Assembly (NCBI RefSeq): GCF_900046455.1
Contig: NZ_FCOT01000012.1
Coordinates: 854,017 to 918,016 of the forward strand
Origin: Cellulomonas timonensis
GTDB taxonomy: Bacteria > Actinomycetota > Actinomycetes > Actinomycetales > Cellulomonadaceae
DNA: 64,000 bases
Direction: 5' to 3'
A program made the translations under genes and the position numbers. The notes beneath the pieces are model-generated. The model was not told where the DNA came from. It saw only the letters and a list, made by a program, of their open reading frames with translations, and did not search any database. Shown here one piece after another: positions 46,341 through 54,710 of the stretch (position 1 is the stretch's first letter; each line of letters starts with the position of its first letter).

Positions 46341-47135
46341 ATGGGAACGTTCAACACCTACGTCGTTGCCCAGTGGGACCGTCCACTGACCGAACTGCGC
46401 GCCAACGCCGCCCTTGAGCACCTCGGCGCGGATGAGGGGTTCTCGTGGGCTCGCGCAGACGGCCGGCAGTGCTTTGCGCCCGAAGGGGAGTTCTACGGAG
46501 GCGAGTTGCTACCGCCCATCACGGAGATCGAGCGAGAGGTCGAGGGCCCTGTCCTCGGGCTGGGGGTCGCCAGCTCTCATTGGGAAGTGGCGTTCAACCT
46601 GCGCGGTGCGCCATGTTGGATTGCTGCCGAAGGGTCTGACGAGACGCCTGGCGCGTACTTCGAGGAGCTGATGACTCGGCATTGGGGGCGGCCATGGCAG
46701 ACGGGCGCCGCAGCCGCACTGGCCGAGTGGGTGTCGCCGTGGGCTCAGGTCAACGCGGCGGTCGTGGCGGTGACTTTGACCATTCCGCACCTGCTCGCCG
46801 AGGCCAAGCTCGCCGACCTGCAGCGCGTGCTGACCCTTGCGCCTCAACGCGGACACCCTTGGTGGAGCATCTATGGGTCCGACTCGGTCAGCGAGTCTGA
46901 TATCCCGGGAGCGCTCTACGCCATCGATGCCTACTCGCTGATTGTCTCGAACCTTGTCCTGCCATACGAGGAGGGGTGCGTACCTGGGTTGGCGCTTGTC
47001 TTCACGTCCACGGGCTTCGGCCTCTGGGACCGCGTCAACTCAGCGTGGTCCAGAGCGCCCGAGTTGACCTACAAGGCCGCCCTCAGCGAACTGGCGCCGC
47101 TCCTGGTCGCGCTCGGGTGGTCGCCGCTGCGCTGA
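46341..47135 (+). CDS. Hypothetical soluble protein next to the duplicated regulator
   Basis: About 264 residues, no signal peptide or membrane helix, less GC-biased than the purine genes. Begins [20 protein letters not shown]; a central [20 protein letters not shown], and near the end [20 protein letters not shown]. No recognised domain; no clear Shine-Dalgarno before ATG 46341, and an earlier in-frame start at 46275 is possible. It ends ten bases before the truncated response-regulator copy, convergent with it. Confidence 0.6.
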   Translation: MGTFNTYVVAQWDRPLTELRANAALEHLGADEGFSWARADGRQCFAPEGEFYGGELLPPITEIEREVEGPVLGLGVASSHWEVAFNLRGAPCWIAAEGSDETPGAYFEELMTRHWGRPWQTGAAAALAEWVSPWAQVNAAVVAVTLTIPHLLAEAKLADLQRVLTLAPQRGHPWWSIYGSDSVSESDIPGALYAIDAYSLIVSNLVLPYEEGCVPGLALVFTSTGFGLWDRVNSAWSRAPELTYKAALSELAPLLVALGWSPLR

Positions 47136-47140
47136 AGGCG

Positions 47141-47507
47141 CGGCCTAGCGGCGGATGATGCCGCGTTGGGTGGCGACGGCGACCGCCGCGGTGCGGGAGT
47201 CGACACCGAGCTTGGTGTAGATGTGCACCAGGTGGGACTTCACGGTGGCCTGGCTCAGGAACAGCCGCTGGCTGATCTGCTGGTTGGACAGCCCCTCGGC
47301 GACGAGTTGCAGCACCTCGGTCTCGCGGGGGCTGAGCACGCCGCCCGGCGCCCGGACGCGGTCCATGAGCCGCATCGCGATCGCGGGGGCGAGGGCTGAG
47401 CGGCCCGCCGCGGCGGTGCGGACGGCTGCTGCGAGCTCCTCGGGCGGGGCGTCCTTGAGCAGGTAGCCGGTGGCGCCCGCCTCGATGGCGGCGAGAATGT
47501 CGGCGTC
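47141..47507. repeat. 367-bp direct repeat, left copy
   Basis: Matches 50862-51228 in the same orientation with six mismatches (five within 47166-47206, one near 47495). It covers the 3' half of a LuxR-type response regulator gene. All six differences are synonymous in that reading frame. Confidence 0.93.
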
Positions 47508-47508
47508 A
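47145..47508 (-). pseudogene. Truncated LuxR-type response regulator (3' half only)
   Basis: Encodes the end of the receiver (ILAAIEAGATGYLLKDAPPE) and the complete HTH_LUXR domain (LSPRETEVLQLVAEGLSNQQ, ATVKSHLVHIYTKLGV), identical in protein sequence to the intact regulator at 50866-51498. The 5' half with the phosphorylation site is missing; upstream of 47508 the sequence is unrelated. A 76-codon internal frame from 47375 could still make a free DNA-binding domain, but no start signal supports it. Confidence 0.85.
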
Positions 47509-47941
47509 GCCGCTCGAGGCGCGTCACCACCGCCCCGACGGACTTGTCATGCGGTCATACCGTCGGGCTAGCGTTGAAGGGCCGGAGGCCGTGGAGGGCA
47601 TCACGCGCTCGGGCCGCGACCGCGATGCTCCGCCTCGTGAGACCGCGACACACACGCGAGCGCTCGACGTCGCACGAGCCACCGGGAGCCAGATCCCGTC
47701 GATGGCCGCCATGAGCCTCCTCGTCGCCCACCTGCCATGCCCCGACCCCGCTCAGCGCCACCGCCCATGTTTTGTCCGAGGGCGACGTGGGCAGCCCAGA
47801 GAAGGCTCGACATCGCGGATCTCACAATTCGGACATAGTGGCCATTTTCACGGGCTGTAGATACCGTTTTGCTGGTACACACAGCGACAGTGAATCGCTC
47901 CGATCTTCGATCTCCACTTGATGCCGCAGGGGGCCTGCACC

Positions 47942-48675
47942 GTGACCGACACCAACATTGGCGTGCGCAAAAACGATCTTGCAGATATCGGATTCGTCCA
48001 TGGGTACCTAGAGTTTGCAGATAGCACACAGAAAGAGATCGACGAGTCGACTGCCGATTGGACCACCTTCACGCGCACATGGGACGATCTGCACCCAGAC
48101 ACGTACATGGCAGATGGAGGTCGATACCGCTATCGGCGATACTCGGAATTCGACGTGGAAGCACCTACGGGAACATTCACTCGTCGACCGCACGTTGCTT
48201 ACTCGCAAACCACGGATGTCAACCACCTCAACGGAGGGTCGAGCGCTGGTATGAGCCGATTACGAACGCGATGGTCCAGAGCGGGAGTTTCGCTCGAATA
48301 ATCGCCACATGCAGCCAGTTCCTCGAGTCGGCACGACCCGGACATCACTGGCTCGCTCAGTGCTTTCAGAATCGGATTGTGGCGACGCCAGATGAGTCAG
48401 GTAGGCCTGCACCCGAAGGCCGTCATCGCGACGGCGTCGATTTTGTGCTCACGCTATTCGTCGCTCGCGTCGGAGCAGACGGCGGGGAGAGCAGCACCTG
48501 GACGCGCGACGAGCAGAAACTCGCGAGTGTCCAGCTTCAGGACTCCGGTGAATACATCTTCCTCGACGATAATCGCCTTCTCCATGACGTCACACCCGTT
48601 CTCCTTCGGCCCGCTGCAGACACTGGCTACCGTGACGTTCTGATCGTCATGTTTACGTCGCACGGCAAGGCCTGA
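47942..48675 (+). pseudogene. 2OG/Fe(II) amino-acid dioxygenase (PF10014 type), frame broken once
   Basis: GTG 47942 (AGGGGG 9 bases upstream) begins VTDTNIGVRKNDLADIGFVH with GRYRYRRYSEF, and TDVNHLNGG at about residue 98. At GGAGGGTC (48233-48240) the homology jumps to the -1 frame, continuing VERWYEPITNAMVQSGSFAR, then Fe ligands EGRHRDGVDF and the distal His NRLLHDVTPV, and the 2OG Arg GYRDVLIVMF. This matches the free amino-acid hydroxylase family of isoleucine dioxygenase/BsmA. Restoring one base gives a ~245-residue intact protein. The ArgG-like gene follows after 5 bases. Confidence 0.8.
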
Positions 48676-48680
48676 GGTCC

Positions 48681-49901
48681 GTGAACCGAAAGATCAGATC
48701 CTTCTCCCAACTCCACACTGAGGTCGCCGATCGCGGACGACCTGTGGTAACCCTGTTCAGCGGCGGTCTAGACAGCAGCTATCTCCTCCTGCGCCTGCTC
48801 CAGTACGGCGTGAGTGAGGTACACGCACTCTCGGTCAACATCGGCGACCATGAGAGCACCGAAGCAAAGCAGCAGATTGCGGAAGCGATGGGGGCCACGC
48901 TTCATCTTGTCGATGCTAGGTCGGAGTTCGCCGAGAAGTTCGTCCGTCCAGCGATATTGGCGCACGCGGTTTACCTCGACACGCATCCGATCAGTTCGTC
49001 GCTATCGCGGCCGCTAATTGCGGCGCGAGCAGTAGCCCTAGCGAACGACCTTGGGGCATCCACAGTGCTCCACACGGCGAACCGTTCGCAGAACACGCTG
49101 CGTCGCATTAACGGGGCAATTTCGGACCTGGAGTATTTCGGCTCGTTTGGCAGCCCGTACGACTTGGACCCTGTAGACCGCTCCCAGAAGGTTGCGGCGC
49201 TAGCGGCGGCGGGCATCACCGGATCGGCAGCCCGCCTTATCAGCGGTGATTCCAATCTCTGGTGCCGCGAGTACGAGTCCGGCGGCCTCGACGACCCCGA
49301 GAGCCACGATCTAGGACTTGCCCCGTTCGAATGGACACGTCCCGACGCGTTAGCAATGTCAGATGATGTCGCGATCACGTTCAGTCAGGGCATCCCTGTG
49401 GCGGTCGATGGTCGGCCGATGGGACTCGTCGAATTGATCGGCGAACTGAACAGCCGAGTCGGGCGATTCGGATTCGGTCGGTACAGCGGACTTGAACACC
49501 TCGACGGGGGACAGAAGGTCCTGGAAGTACGGGAGATGCCTGCCGCTTGGATAATCTTGAGGAGCCGTCGCCACCTAGAGCTAGCGACTCTTCCAGAGAA
49601 CGCCGTCAGAGAGAAGATGGCTCTCGAGCAGACGTGGGTGACGGAAGCACTCGAAGGACGCTGGTATCGCGGCCTTCGTGAGAGCTTGGACCACTTCTTC
49701 GCGAAGCTACTCGACCCGATTGAAGGTACCGTGCGCTGGAAACTATCACCTCATTCCGCGGATACCGTATCCATTGTGGCCGACCGACCGTTATACGTGC
49801 GTGACCGAGAGCAGTGGGAGCGGGAATCGATCGCCGACGAACGTAGTCATCATCTTGTTCCAGCGCCACGGCCATTAGTTGACGCCATGGTCGTTACCTA
49901 G
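48681..49901 (+). CDS. Divergent argininosuccinate-synthase-like ligase
   Basis: 406 residues of the ArgG fold. ATP loop VTLFSGGLDSSYLLLRL, then VNIGD where ArgG usually has (A)NLGQ, SRPLIAARAVALANDLGA, GDSNLWCREYESGGLDDP (ArgG: DxNLWGRSIExGxLEDP), and GIPVAVDGRPMGLVELIGEL and EVREMPAAWIIL near the C-terminus. The loop that in ArgG reads GKGNDxxRF and contacts aspartate and citrulline is RSQNTLRRI here, so substrates have probably changed. ArgG joins a carbonyl/ureido group to an amine by adenylation. GTG 48681 with TGAGG; five bases after the dioxygenase and directly abutting the exporter. Confidence 0.82.
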   Translation: MNRKIRSFSQLHTEVADRGRPVVTLFSGGLDSSYLLLRLLQYGVSEVHALSVNIGDHESTEAKQQIAEAMGATLHLVDARSEFAEKFVRPAILAHAVYLDTHPISSSLSRPLIAARAVALANDLGASTVLHTANRSQNTLRRINGAISDLEYFGSFGSPYDLDPVDRSQKVAALAAAGITGSAARLISGDSNLWCREYESGGLDDPESHDLGLAPFEWTRPDALAMSDDVAITFSQGIPVAVDGRPMGLVELIGELNSRVGRFGFGRYSGLEHLDGGQKVLEVREMPAAWIILRSRRHLELATLPENAVREKMALEQTWVTEALEGRWYRGLRESLDHFFAKLLDPIEGTVRWKLSPHSADTVSIVADRPLYVRDREQWERESIADERSHHLVPAPRPLVDAMVVT

Positions 49902-50879
49902 ATGACGACGGCCCGCCCTGCCGGAAGGGCCAGTCTGCGCGTCGACCTGCTCGTCATGTCGGTGGCCGTCGCTTGGGGCGCGACCTACTGGGTGGCCAAG
50001 GACCTGGTCGCCGGCGGCGCGGTGCTCGCCGTCCTCGGGGTGCGGATGGGCCTGACGACCGTGCTGCTCGGGGCGGGCCTGCTGCTGTCCCGTCGGCGGG
50101 TCACGAGGAGCGAGCTGACGGTCGGCGTCACGCTGGGCGTGATCCTGACGGCGGTCTTCGCGTTCGAGACGTTCGGCATTGCCGGCCCCAGCGCCACGAA
50201 CGCCGGACTGATCATCAGCCTCACGATGATCTTCACGCCGGTCCTCGAGTCCGTGGTGAACCGGACCCGGCTGGCGGGGATCTACTACGTCGCGGGCGTC
50301 CTGTCGATCCTCGGGGTCGCGCTGCTCACCGCGGGCGGCGAGGTCACGACCTTCGGCCTCGGGGACTGGCTCGTGCTCGGCGCCGCCGTCGTCCGGGCGG
50401 TCCACGTCACGATGATGCACCGGCTGCCGCGGGGCAGGCCGCTCGACTCGTTCAACCTGACGTTCGTGCAGATGGCGGTGTGCGGCGTCGCCTTCGTGGC
50501 GGCCTCATTCTTCACGTCTCAGTCGGTGGCCTCGTTCGTCCCCCGCATGGACGCCGGGCAGGTGGCGGCGATGGTGTTCCTGGTCATCGTCTGCACCGTG
50601 TTCCCGTTCGTCGTCCAGATGTGGGCGGTCCGTCGCACGTCGCCGAGCCGGGTCAGCCTGCTGCTCGGCACCGAGCCGGTGTGGGCGGCGCTCGTCGGCG
50701 TCACGCTGGCTGGCGACCGGCTCGCCCCGATCGGGTGGGTCGGGCTCGTGATCGTGCTGGTGTCGACGCTGGGCGCGCAGAGGTTGGGCTCGGATGGGCC
50801 GGCGCGGCCCGGGAGCCACCCGACCGGTCCCGGCGCGGAGACCCGCGAGGTCGGGGCGGCGCGGCCTAGCGGCGGATGA
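49902..50879 (+). CDS. EamA/DMT-family exporter (RhtA-like)
   Basis: 325 residues, ten hydrophobic segments in two EamA repeats (VDLLVMSVAVAWGATYWVAK ... ; WLVLGAAVVRAVHVTMMHRL ... TEPVWAALVGVTLAGDRLAP). Members export amino acids and metabolites. The ATG directly follows the TAG of the ArgG-like gene with no own ribosome site, so translation is coupled. Composition returns to very high GC exactly at this junction. Its last codons and stop lie inside the right repeat copy and overlap the response-regulator gene by 14 bases. Confidence 0.87.
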   Translation: MTTARPAGRASLRVDLLVMSVAVAWGATYWVAKDLVAGGAVLAVLGVRMGLTTVLLGAGLLLSRRRVTRSELTVGVTLGVILTAVFAFETFGIAGPSATNAGLIISLTMIFTPVLESVVNRTRLAGIYYVAGVLSILGVALLTAGGEVTTFGLGDWLVLGAAVVRAVHVTMMHRLPRGRPLDSFNLTFVQMAVCGVAFVAASFFTSQSVASFVPRMDAGQVAAMVFLVIVCTVFPFVVQMWAVRRTSPSRVSLLLGTEPVWAALVGVTLAGDRLAPIGWVGLVIVLVSTLGAQRLGSDGPARPGSHPTGPGAETREVGAARPSGG

Positions 50880-51228
50880 TGCCGCGCTGAGTCGCGACGG
50901 CCACCGCCGCGGTGCGGGAGTCGACGCCGAGCTTGGTGTAGATGTGCACCAGGTGGGACTTCACGGTGGCCTGGCTCAGGAACAGCCGCTGGCTGATCTG
51001 CTGGTTGGACAGCCCCTCGGCGACGAGTTGCAGCACCTCGGTCTCGCGGGGGCTGAGCACGCCGCCCGGCGCCCGGACGCGGTCCATGAGCCGCATCGCG
51101 ATCGCGGGGGCGAGGGCTGAGCGGCCCGCCGCGGCGGTGCGGACGGCTGCTGCGAGCTCCTCGGGCGGGGCGTCCTTGAGCAGGTAGCCGGTGGCGCCCG
51201 CCTCGATGGCGGCGAGGATGTCGGCGTC
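50862..51228. repeat. 367-bp direct repeat, right copy
   Basis: Same sequence as 47141-47507 apart from six substitutions, 3,721 bases downstream. Here it is part of the complete response-regulator gene. Confidence 0.93.
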
Positions 51229-51498
51229 GGTGTCGTAGGTGGTCAGCACCAGCACCCGGGGCCCGCCGGGCTGGGCGGTGATCTGCGCAGTCGCCTGCGT
51301 GCCGTGCATGCCCGCGCCGAACTGCAAGTCCATGAGCACCACGTCCACGTCCCCATGGGCGGCGCGCTCGACGGCCTGCTCGGCGGTGGTGGCCTCGGCG
51401 ACCACCTCGAAGCCGGGCTCGGTCTCGAGGACGGCGCGCAGCCCGGCGCGGACCACCGGGTGGTCGTCGGCGAGCAGCAGGCGCACGCGCTCGCTCAT
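50866..51498 (-). CDS. NarL/LuxR-family response regulator
   Basis: 210 residues: receiver with RLLLADDHPVVRAGL, phospho-Asp in VDVVLMDLQFG, VLVLTTYDTDADI and YLLKDAPPEEL, followed by the HTH_LUXR domain (LSPRETEVLQLVAEGLSNQQ). Cognate kinase gene directly upstream, overlapping by ATGA. The divergent ABC transporter genes beyond the kinase are the probable targets. Its 3' half exists a second time at 47145-47508. Confidence 0.94.
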   Translation of the reverse strand: MSERVRLLLADDHPVVRAGLRAVLETEPGFEVVAEATTAEQAVERAAHGDVDVVLMDLQFGAGMHGTQATAQITAQPGGPRVLVLTTYDTDADILAAIEAGATGYLLKDAPPEELAAAVRTAAAGRSALAPAIAMRLMDRVRAPGGVLSPRETEVLQLVAEGLSNQQISQRLFLSQATVKSHLVHIYTKLGVDSRTAAVAVATQRGIIRR

Positions 51499-52685
51499 GC
51501 GCCGGCCTCCACGGGGAGGGTCACGGCCACGGCCGTGCCGGAGCCGGGCGCGGACTCCACCGCGAGGGAGCCGCCGAGCGACCGGGCGCGCGCCCGCATG
51601 GCCGCGAGCCCGAAGCCCGCGCCGTCGGCTGCCCGACCGGGCGCGTCGACGGCGTCCGGGTCGAAGCCCTGGCCGTCGTCGACCACGTCGAGCGCCACCT
51701 CGGGTCCCATGTAGCTCAGCGTGAGCTCGACGCGGCTGGCATGCGCGTGCTGGACGGCGTTGGCGAGCGCCGACTGCGCGATGCGCAGCAAGGCGAGCTC
51801 ATGCGCCGACGGCAGCGGGGTCGGCTCGCCGGAGACCTGCACGTGCACGGCGATCCCCGCCGTGTCGGCGGTGGTGGCGCCCACGCGCCGCAGCGCGCTG
51901 GGCAGGTCGCCCGCCTCGAGGTCGGGGGGCGACCAGTCACGCACGAAGCGCCGCGCCTCGGCGAGGTTGTCGGCCGCCGCCACCCGGGCCCGCTCGACGT
52001 GCGCCAGCGCCTCGTCGGGGTTGTCGGGCAGGCGCCGCTCGGCAGCGCGGAGCAGCAGCTGGATGCTGGACAGCCCCTGCGCGAGGGTGTCGTGGATCTC
52101 CCGGGCGACGCGCTCGCGCTCCTCGAGCATTCCCGCGGTGCGCTCGGCCGCCGTGAGGTCGTCACGCGCCTCCTGGAGCTGCTCGATGAGCCGGCGGCGC
52201 TCCTCGCTCTCCCGGTACAGCGCCTGGTAGCCGAGCACCACCGCCACCGACACCGCCGCACCGAGCACCGGGCCGATGACCATCGCGGCGGTGAACACGT
52301 GCTGATGCCAGCCGAAGCCCGCGATCGCGGCGACGGTGGTCAGCCCGACGGCGACCACGCCCCAGCGGGTGCGCAGCAGGTGCATCTCGACGAAGAACAG
52401 CGGGAACGCGAGCCAGATGCCGTCCGGGGTCAGCGCGAGCAACACCAGCCACACGGCGATGAGCACGCCCAGCCACACCGTCGCCGCGCCGCGCGAGCGC
52501 CGCACCGCCGGGACGAGCTGGCCCGCCAGGTAGACGAGCCCGAGCGCGACGGCCGTCGCCGCCACGGCGCCCGCGTCGTCCATCTGGTCGACGACCGCCC
52601 GCACCCCGGCCAGCACGAGGAGCGCGACCACCAGCAGGTGCAGGCAGGCGCGCAGCAGCACGGGGGTCAGGGATCGGGCGCTCAC
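51495..52685 (-). CDS. NarL-type sensor histidine kinase (HisKA_3)
   Basis: About 396 residues: five or six membrane helices (LLRACLHLLVVALLVLAGVR ... AAMVIGPVLGAAVSVAVVLG), coiled linker, dimerisation/phosphoacceptor REIHDTLAQGLSSIQLLLRA, then an HATPase with LANAVQHAHASRVELTLSYM as N-box and DDGQGFDPDAV, GFGLAAMRARARSLGGSLAV as G-boxes. GTG 52685 (GGGAGGA directly upstream) is taken as start; the frame extends to 52871 without homology. No periplasmic sensor domain, so the signal is probably sensed in the membrane. Confidence 0.9.
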   Translation of the reverse strand: MSARSLTPVLLRACLHLLVVALLVLAGVRAVVDQMDDAGAVAATAVALGLVYLAGQLVPAVRRSRGAATVWLGVLIAVWLVLLALTPDGIWLAFPLFFVEMHLLRTRWGVVAVGLTTVAAIAGFGWHQHVFTAAMVIGPVLGAAVSVAVVLGYQALYRESEERRRLIEQLQEARDDLTAAERTAGMLEERERVAREIHDTLAQGLSSIQLLLRAAERRLPDNPDEALAHVERARVAAADNLAEARRFVRDWSPPDLEAGDLPSALRRVGATTADTAGIAVHVQVSGEPTPLPSAHELALLRIAQSALANAVQHAHASRVELTLSYMGPEVALDVVDDGQGFDPDAVDAPGRAADGAGFGLAAMRARARSLGGSLAVESAPGSGTAVAVTLPVEAGA

Positions 52686-52873
52686 GTCCTCCCAGGCTAG
52701 GTCGCTGCCCGAGCCGCGGCATCGATCAAAAGGCGGAGCGGGCCTGCGCCTTCCGGCCATCACAGTGCCACCGCGAGCGCGATGCCCGAGGGGGGTCGTT
52801 CCGGGGAGCGTGGGGGATGTCGCCGGGCCCCGGTCCCGGCGCCTGCATCCACTCGTAGGAAAGGCCGTCATCT

Positions 52874-53956
52874 GTGTTCGTCCCCTGGAAAGACCTGCGG
52901 TTCGCCAAGGGCCGCTTCGCCCTCATGGGGGTGGTCGTCGTCCTCATCACCGTGCTCGTCGGGCTCGTCTCCGGACTGACCGCCGGGCTCGCGCATCAGA
53001 ACATCTCCGCCATCACCGACCTGCGCGCCGACCGGCTCGCGTTCACCGCCCCGGCCGACGGCGAGAAGGTCTCGTTCACCGACTCGCAGGTCGACGCCGC
53101 CACGTGGCAGGCGTGGGCCGACGTGCCGGGGGTGACCTCGGCGGAGCCCCTCGCCATCACGATGACGCGGGCGGCCGTGGACGGCGGCAAGGCCGCGAGC
53201 GTCGCCGCGTTCGGCGTCGAGCCCGGGTCGTCGCTGGCGCCTGACCGCCACGTCGCCGACGGCTCGGTGGTGCTCTCGACAGCCGCCGCCGACGACCTGG
53301 GGCTGGCCCCCGGGGACACGCTCACTCTCGCCGGTCGCCAGGTCGAGGTCGCGGCCGTGGCCGGTGACGACTGGTACAGCCACACCCCCGTGGTGTGGGC
53401 GAGCCTGGCCGACGCCCAGCAAGGTGGGGCCGCCGCCGACGGTGGCGCCCCGACGGCCACCGTCGTCGCCTTGACCACCGGCTCCGACGCCGATCTGGCC
53501 GCCGCCGACGCACGGCTCGGCACCAGCACCGTCACCACCGGCGACGCGCTGTCCGCGATCGGCTCCTACACCTCGGAGAACGGCTCGCTGCAGCTCATGC
53601 GGGGGTTCCTGTTCGCGATCTCCGCGCTGGTCATCGGTGCCTTCTTCACGGTGTGGACCATCCAGCGCAGCGGCGACGTCGCCGTGCTGAAGGCCCTGGG
53701 CGCCTCGACCCGGTACCTGCTGCGCGACGCGCTCGGGCAGGCAGTGGTGCTGCTGGTGCTGGGCACCGCCATCGGCTCGGCCATCGCGGCCGGTGTCGGG
53801 CTCGCCATCCGCGGCTCCGCGCCGTTCGTCCTCGACCTCAGCACGGTCCTCGTGCCCGCGCTCGTCATGATCGCGCTGGGCGCCGCCGGGGCTGGGCTGT
53901 CCATCCGACGGATCACGTCCGTCGACCCGCTGACCGCACTCGGGAGCGCACGATGA
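52874..53956 (+). CDS. ABC transporter permease (FtsX/MacB-like)
   Basis: 360 residues: N-terminal helix FALMGVVVVLITVLVGLVSG, a ~200-residue extracellular domain (MacB-like), and three C-terminal helices with the FtsX block LFAISALVIGAFFTVWTIQR followed by SGDVAVLKALGAS. It forms a transporter or signalling complex with the ATPase encoded next, overlapping by four bases. Divergent from the kinase gene with ~190 bases between, so likely controlled by that two-component system. Confidence 0.88.
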   Translation: MFVPWKDLRFAKGRFALMGVVVVLITVLVGLVSGLTAGLAHQNISAITDLRADRLAFTAPADGEKVSFTDSQVDAATWQAWADVPGVTSAEPLAITMTRAAVDGGKAASVAAFGVEPGSSLAPDRHVADGSVVLSTAAADDLGLAPGDTLTLAGRQVEVAAVAGDDWYSHTPVVWASLADAQQGGAAADGGAPTATVVALTTGSDADLAAADARLGTSTVTTGDALSAIGSYTSENGSLQLMRGFLFAISALVIGAFFTVWTIQRSGDVAVLKALGASTRYLLRDALGQAVVLLVLGTAIGSAIAAGVGLAIRGSAPFVLDLSTVLVPALVMIALGAAGAGLSIRRITSVDPLTALGSAR

Positions 53957-54636
53957 GCCTCACCCTGACCGATGTCACCCTCACCTACCCCGACGGCACG
54001 TCGCGCCTGACGGCCCTCGACCACGTGAGCCTGGACGTGCCCGCGGGCACGCTCACCGCCGTGGTGGGCCCGTCCGGCTCGGGCAAGTCGAGCCTGCTGG
54101 CCGTCGCCGCGACCCTTATCAGCCCCGACTCCGGGCGCGTCGTCGTCGCCGGCACGGACACCGCCGGCCTCGACCGTGACGCGCTCACCACGTTGCGCCG
54201 CGACCGCATCGGCATCGTGTTCCAGCAGCCGAACCTGCTGCCGTCGCTCACCGCCGCCGAGCAGCTCCAGGTCATGGCGCACCTCGCCGGGCACTCCCCC
54301 CGGGCCGCCCGGACCCGCGCGCTCGAGCTGCTCGACTCCGTCGGCATGGCCGACCTCGCCGACCGCCGCCCGCACCAGCTCTCCGGCGGGCAGCGCCAGC
54401 GCGTCAACATCGCCCGGGCCCTCATGGGCGACCCGGCGGTGCTGCTCGTCGACGAGCCCACCAGCGCGCTCGACCACGAGCGCGGCGCCGCGATCATCGA
54501 CCTGGTGGTGACGCTGACCCACCGGCAGGGCGTCGCGACGGTGCTCGTCACGCACGACCGCGCGCACCTGGGCGAAGTGGACCAGGTGGTCGAGATGCTC
54601 GACGGGCGAGTGCGGCTGCCCGCGGCAGCGGCCTGA
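53953..54636 (+). CDS. ABC transporter ATP-binding protein (LolD/MacB-like)
   Basis: 227 residues with Walker A GPSGSGKSS, Q-loop VFQQPNLLPSLTA, signature [15 protein letters not shown], Walker B VLLVDEPTSALD and switch His VTHDR. The subfamily pairs with FtsX-like permeases. ATG 53953 overlaps the permease stop (ATGA). A very strong terminator follows the stop codon. Confidence 0.94.
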   Translation: MSLTLTDVTLTYPDGTSRLTALDHVSLDVPAGTLTAVVGPSGSGKSSLLAVAATLISPDSGRVVVAGTDTAGLDRDALTTLRRDRIGIVFQQPNLLPSLTAAEQLQVMAHLAGHSPRAARTRALELLDSVGMADLADRRPHQLSGGQRQRVNIARALMGDPAVLLVDEPTSALDHERGAAIIDLVVTLTHRQGVATVLVTHDRAHLGEVDQVVEMLDGRVRLPAAAA

Positions 54637-54646
54637 GTCTGCTGTT

Positions 54647-54693
54647 CGACGTCCCCGGGAGCGCTCACGCGAAGGGCGCTCCCGGGGACGTCG
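54647..54693 (+). terminator. Terminator after the ABC operon
   Basis: Perfect 18-bp stem (54647-54664 with 54676-54693) and an 11-base loop. Confidence 0.88.
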
Positions 54694-54710
54694 CGGGTTA
54701 CCGTGCCACC

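Larger units (their letters stand above)
47509..49901. other. Lower-GC insert (putative horizontally acquired segment)
   Basis: From the broken repeat end to the ArgG-like stop codon, base composition drops visibly and A/T third positions become frequent, unlike the rest of the window. The first ~430 bases (47509-47941) hold no supported gene; they contain a -35/-10-like pair TTGTCA-N18-TAGCGT near 47538 and an AT-rich stretch before the dioxygenase. No transposase or integrase is present. Confidence 0.7.

Noticed and set aside
47549-47860. 103-codon plus-strand frame at the left of the island
   Set aside because: No start signal and no homology; residue pattern is that of random GC-rich sequence, so this stretch is treated as non-coding leader.
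46341-51498. Toxin-antitoxin or immunity module around the duplicated regulator
   Set aside because: The hypothetical gene at 46341 has no toxin or immunity motif, and the island genes read clearly as dioxygenase, ligase and exporter.
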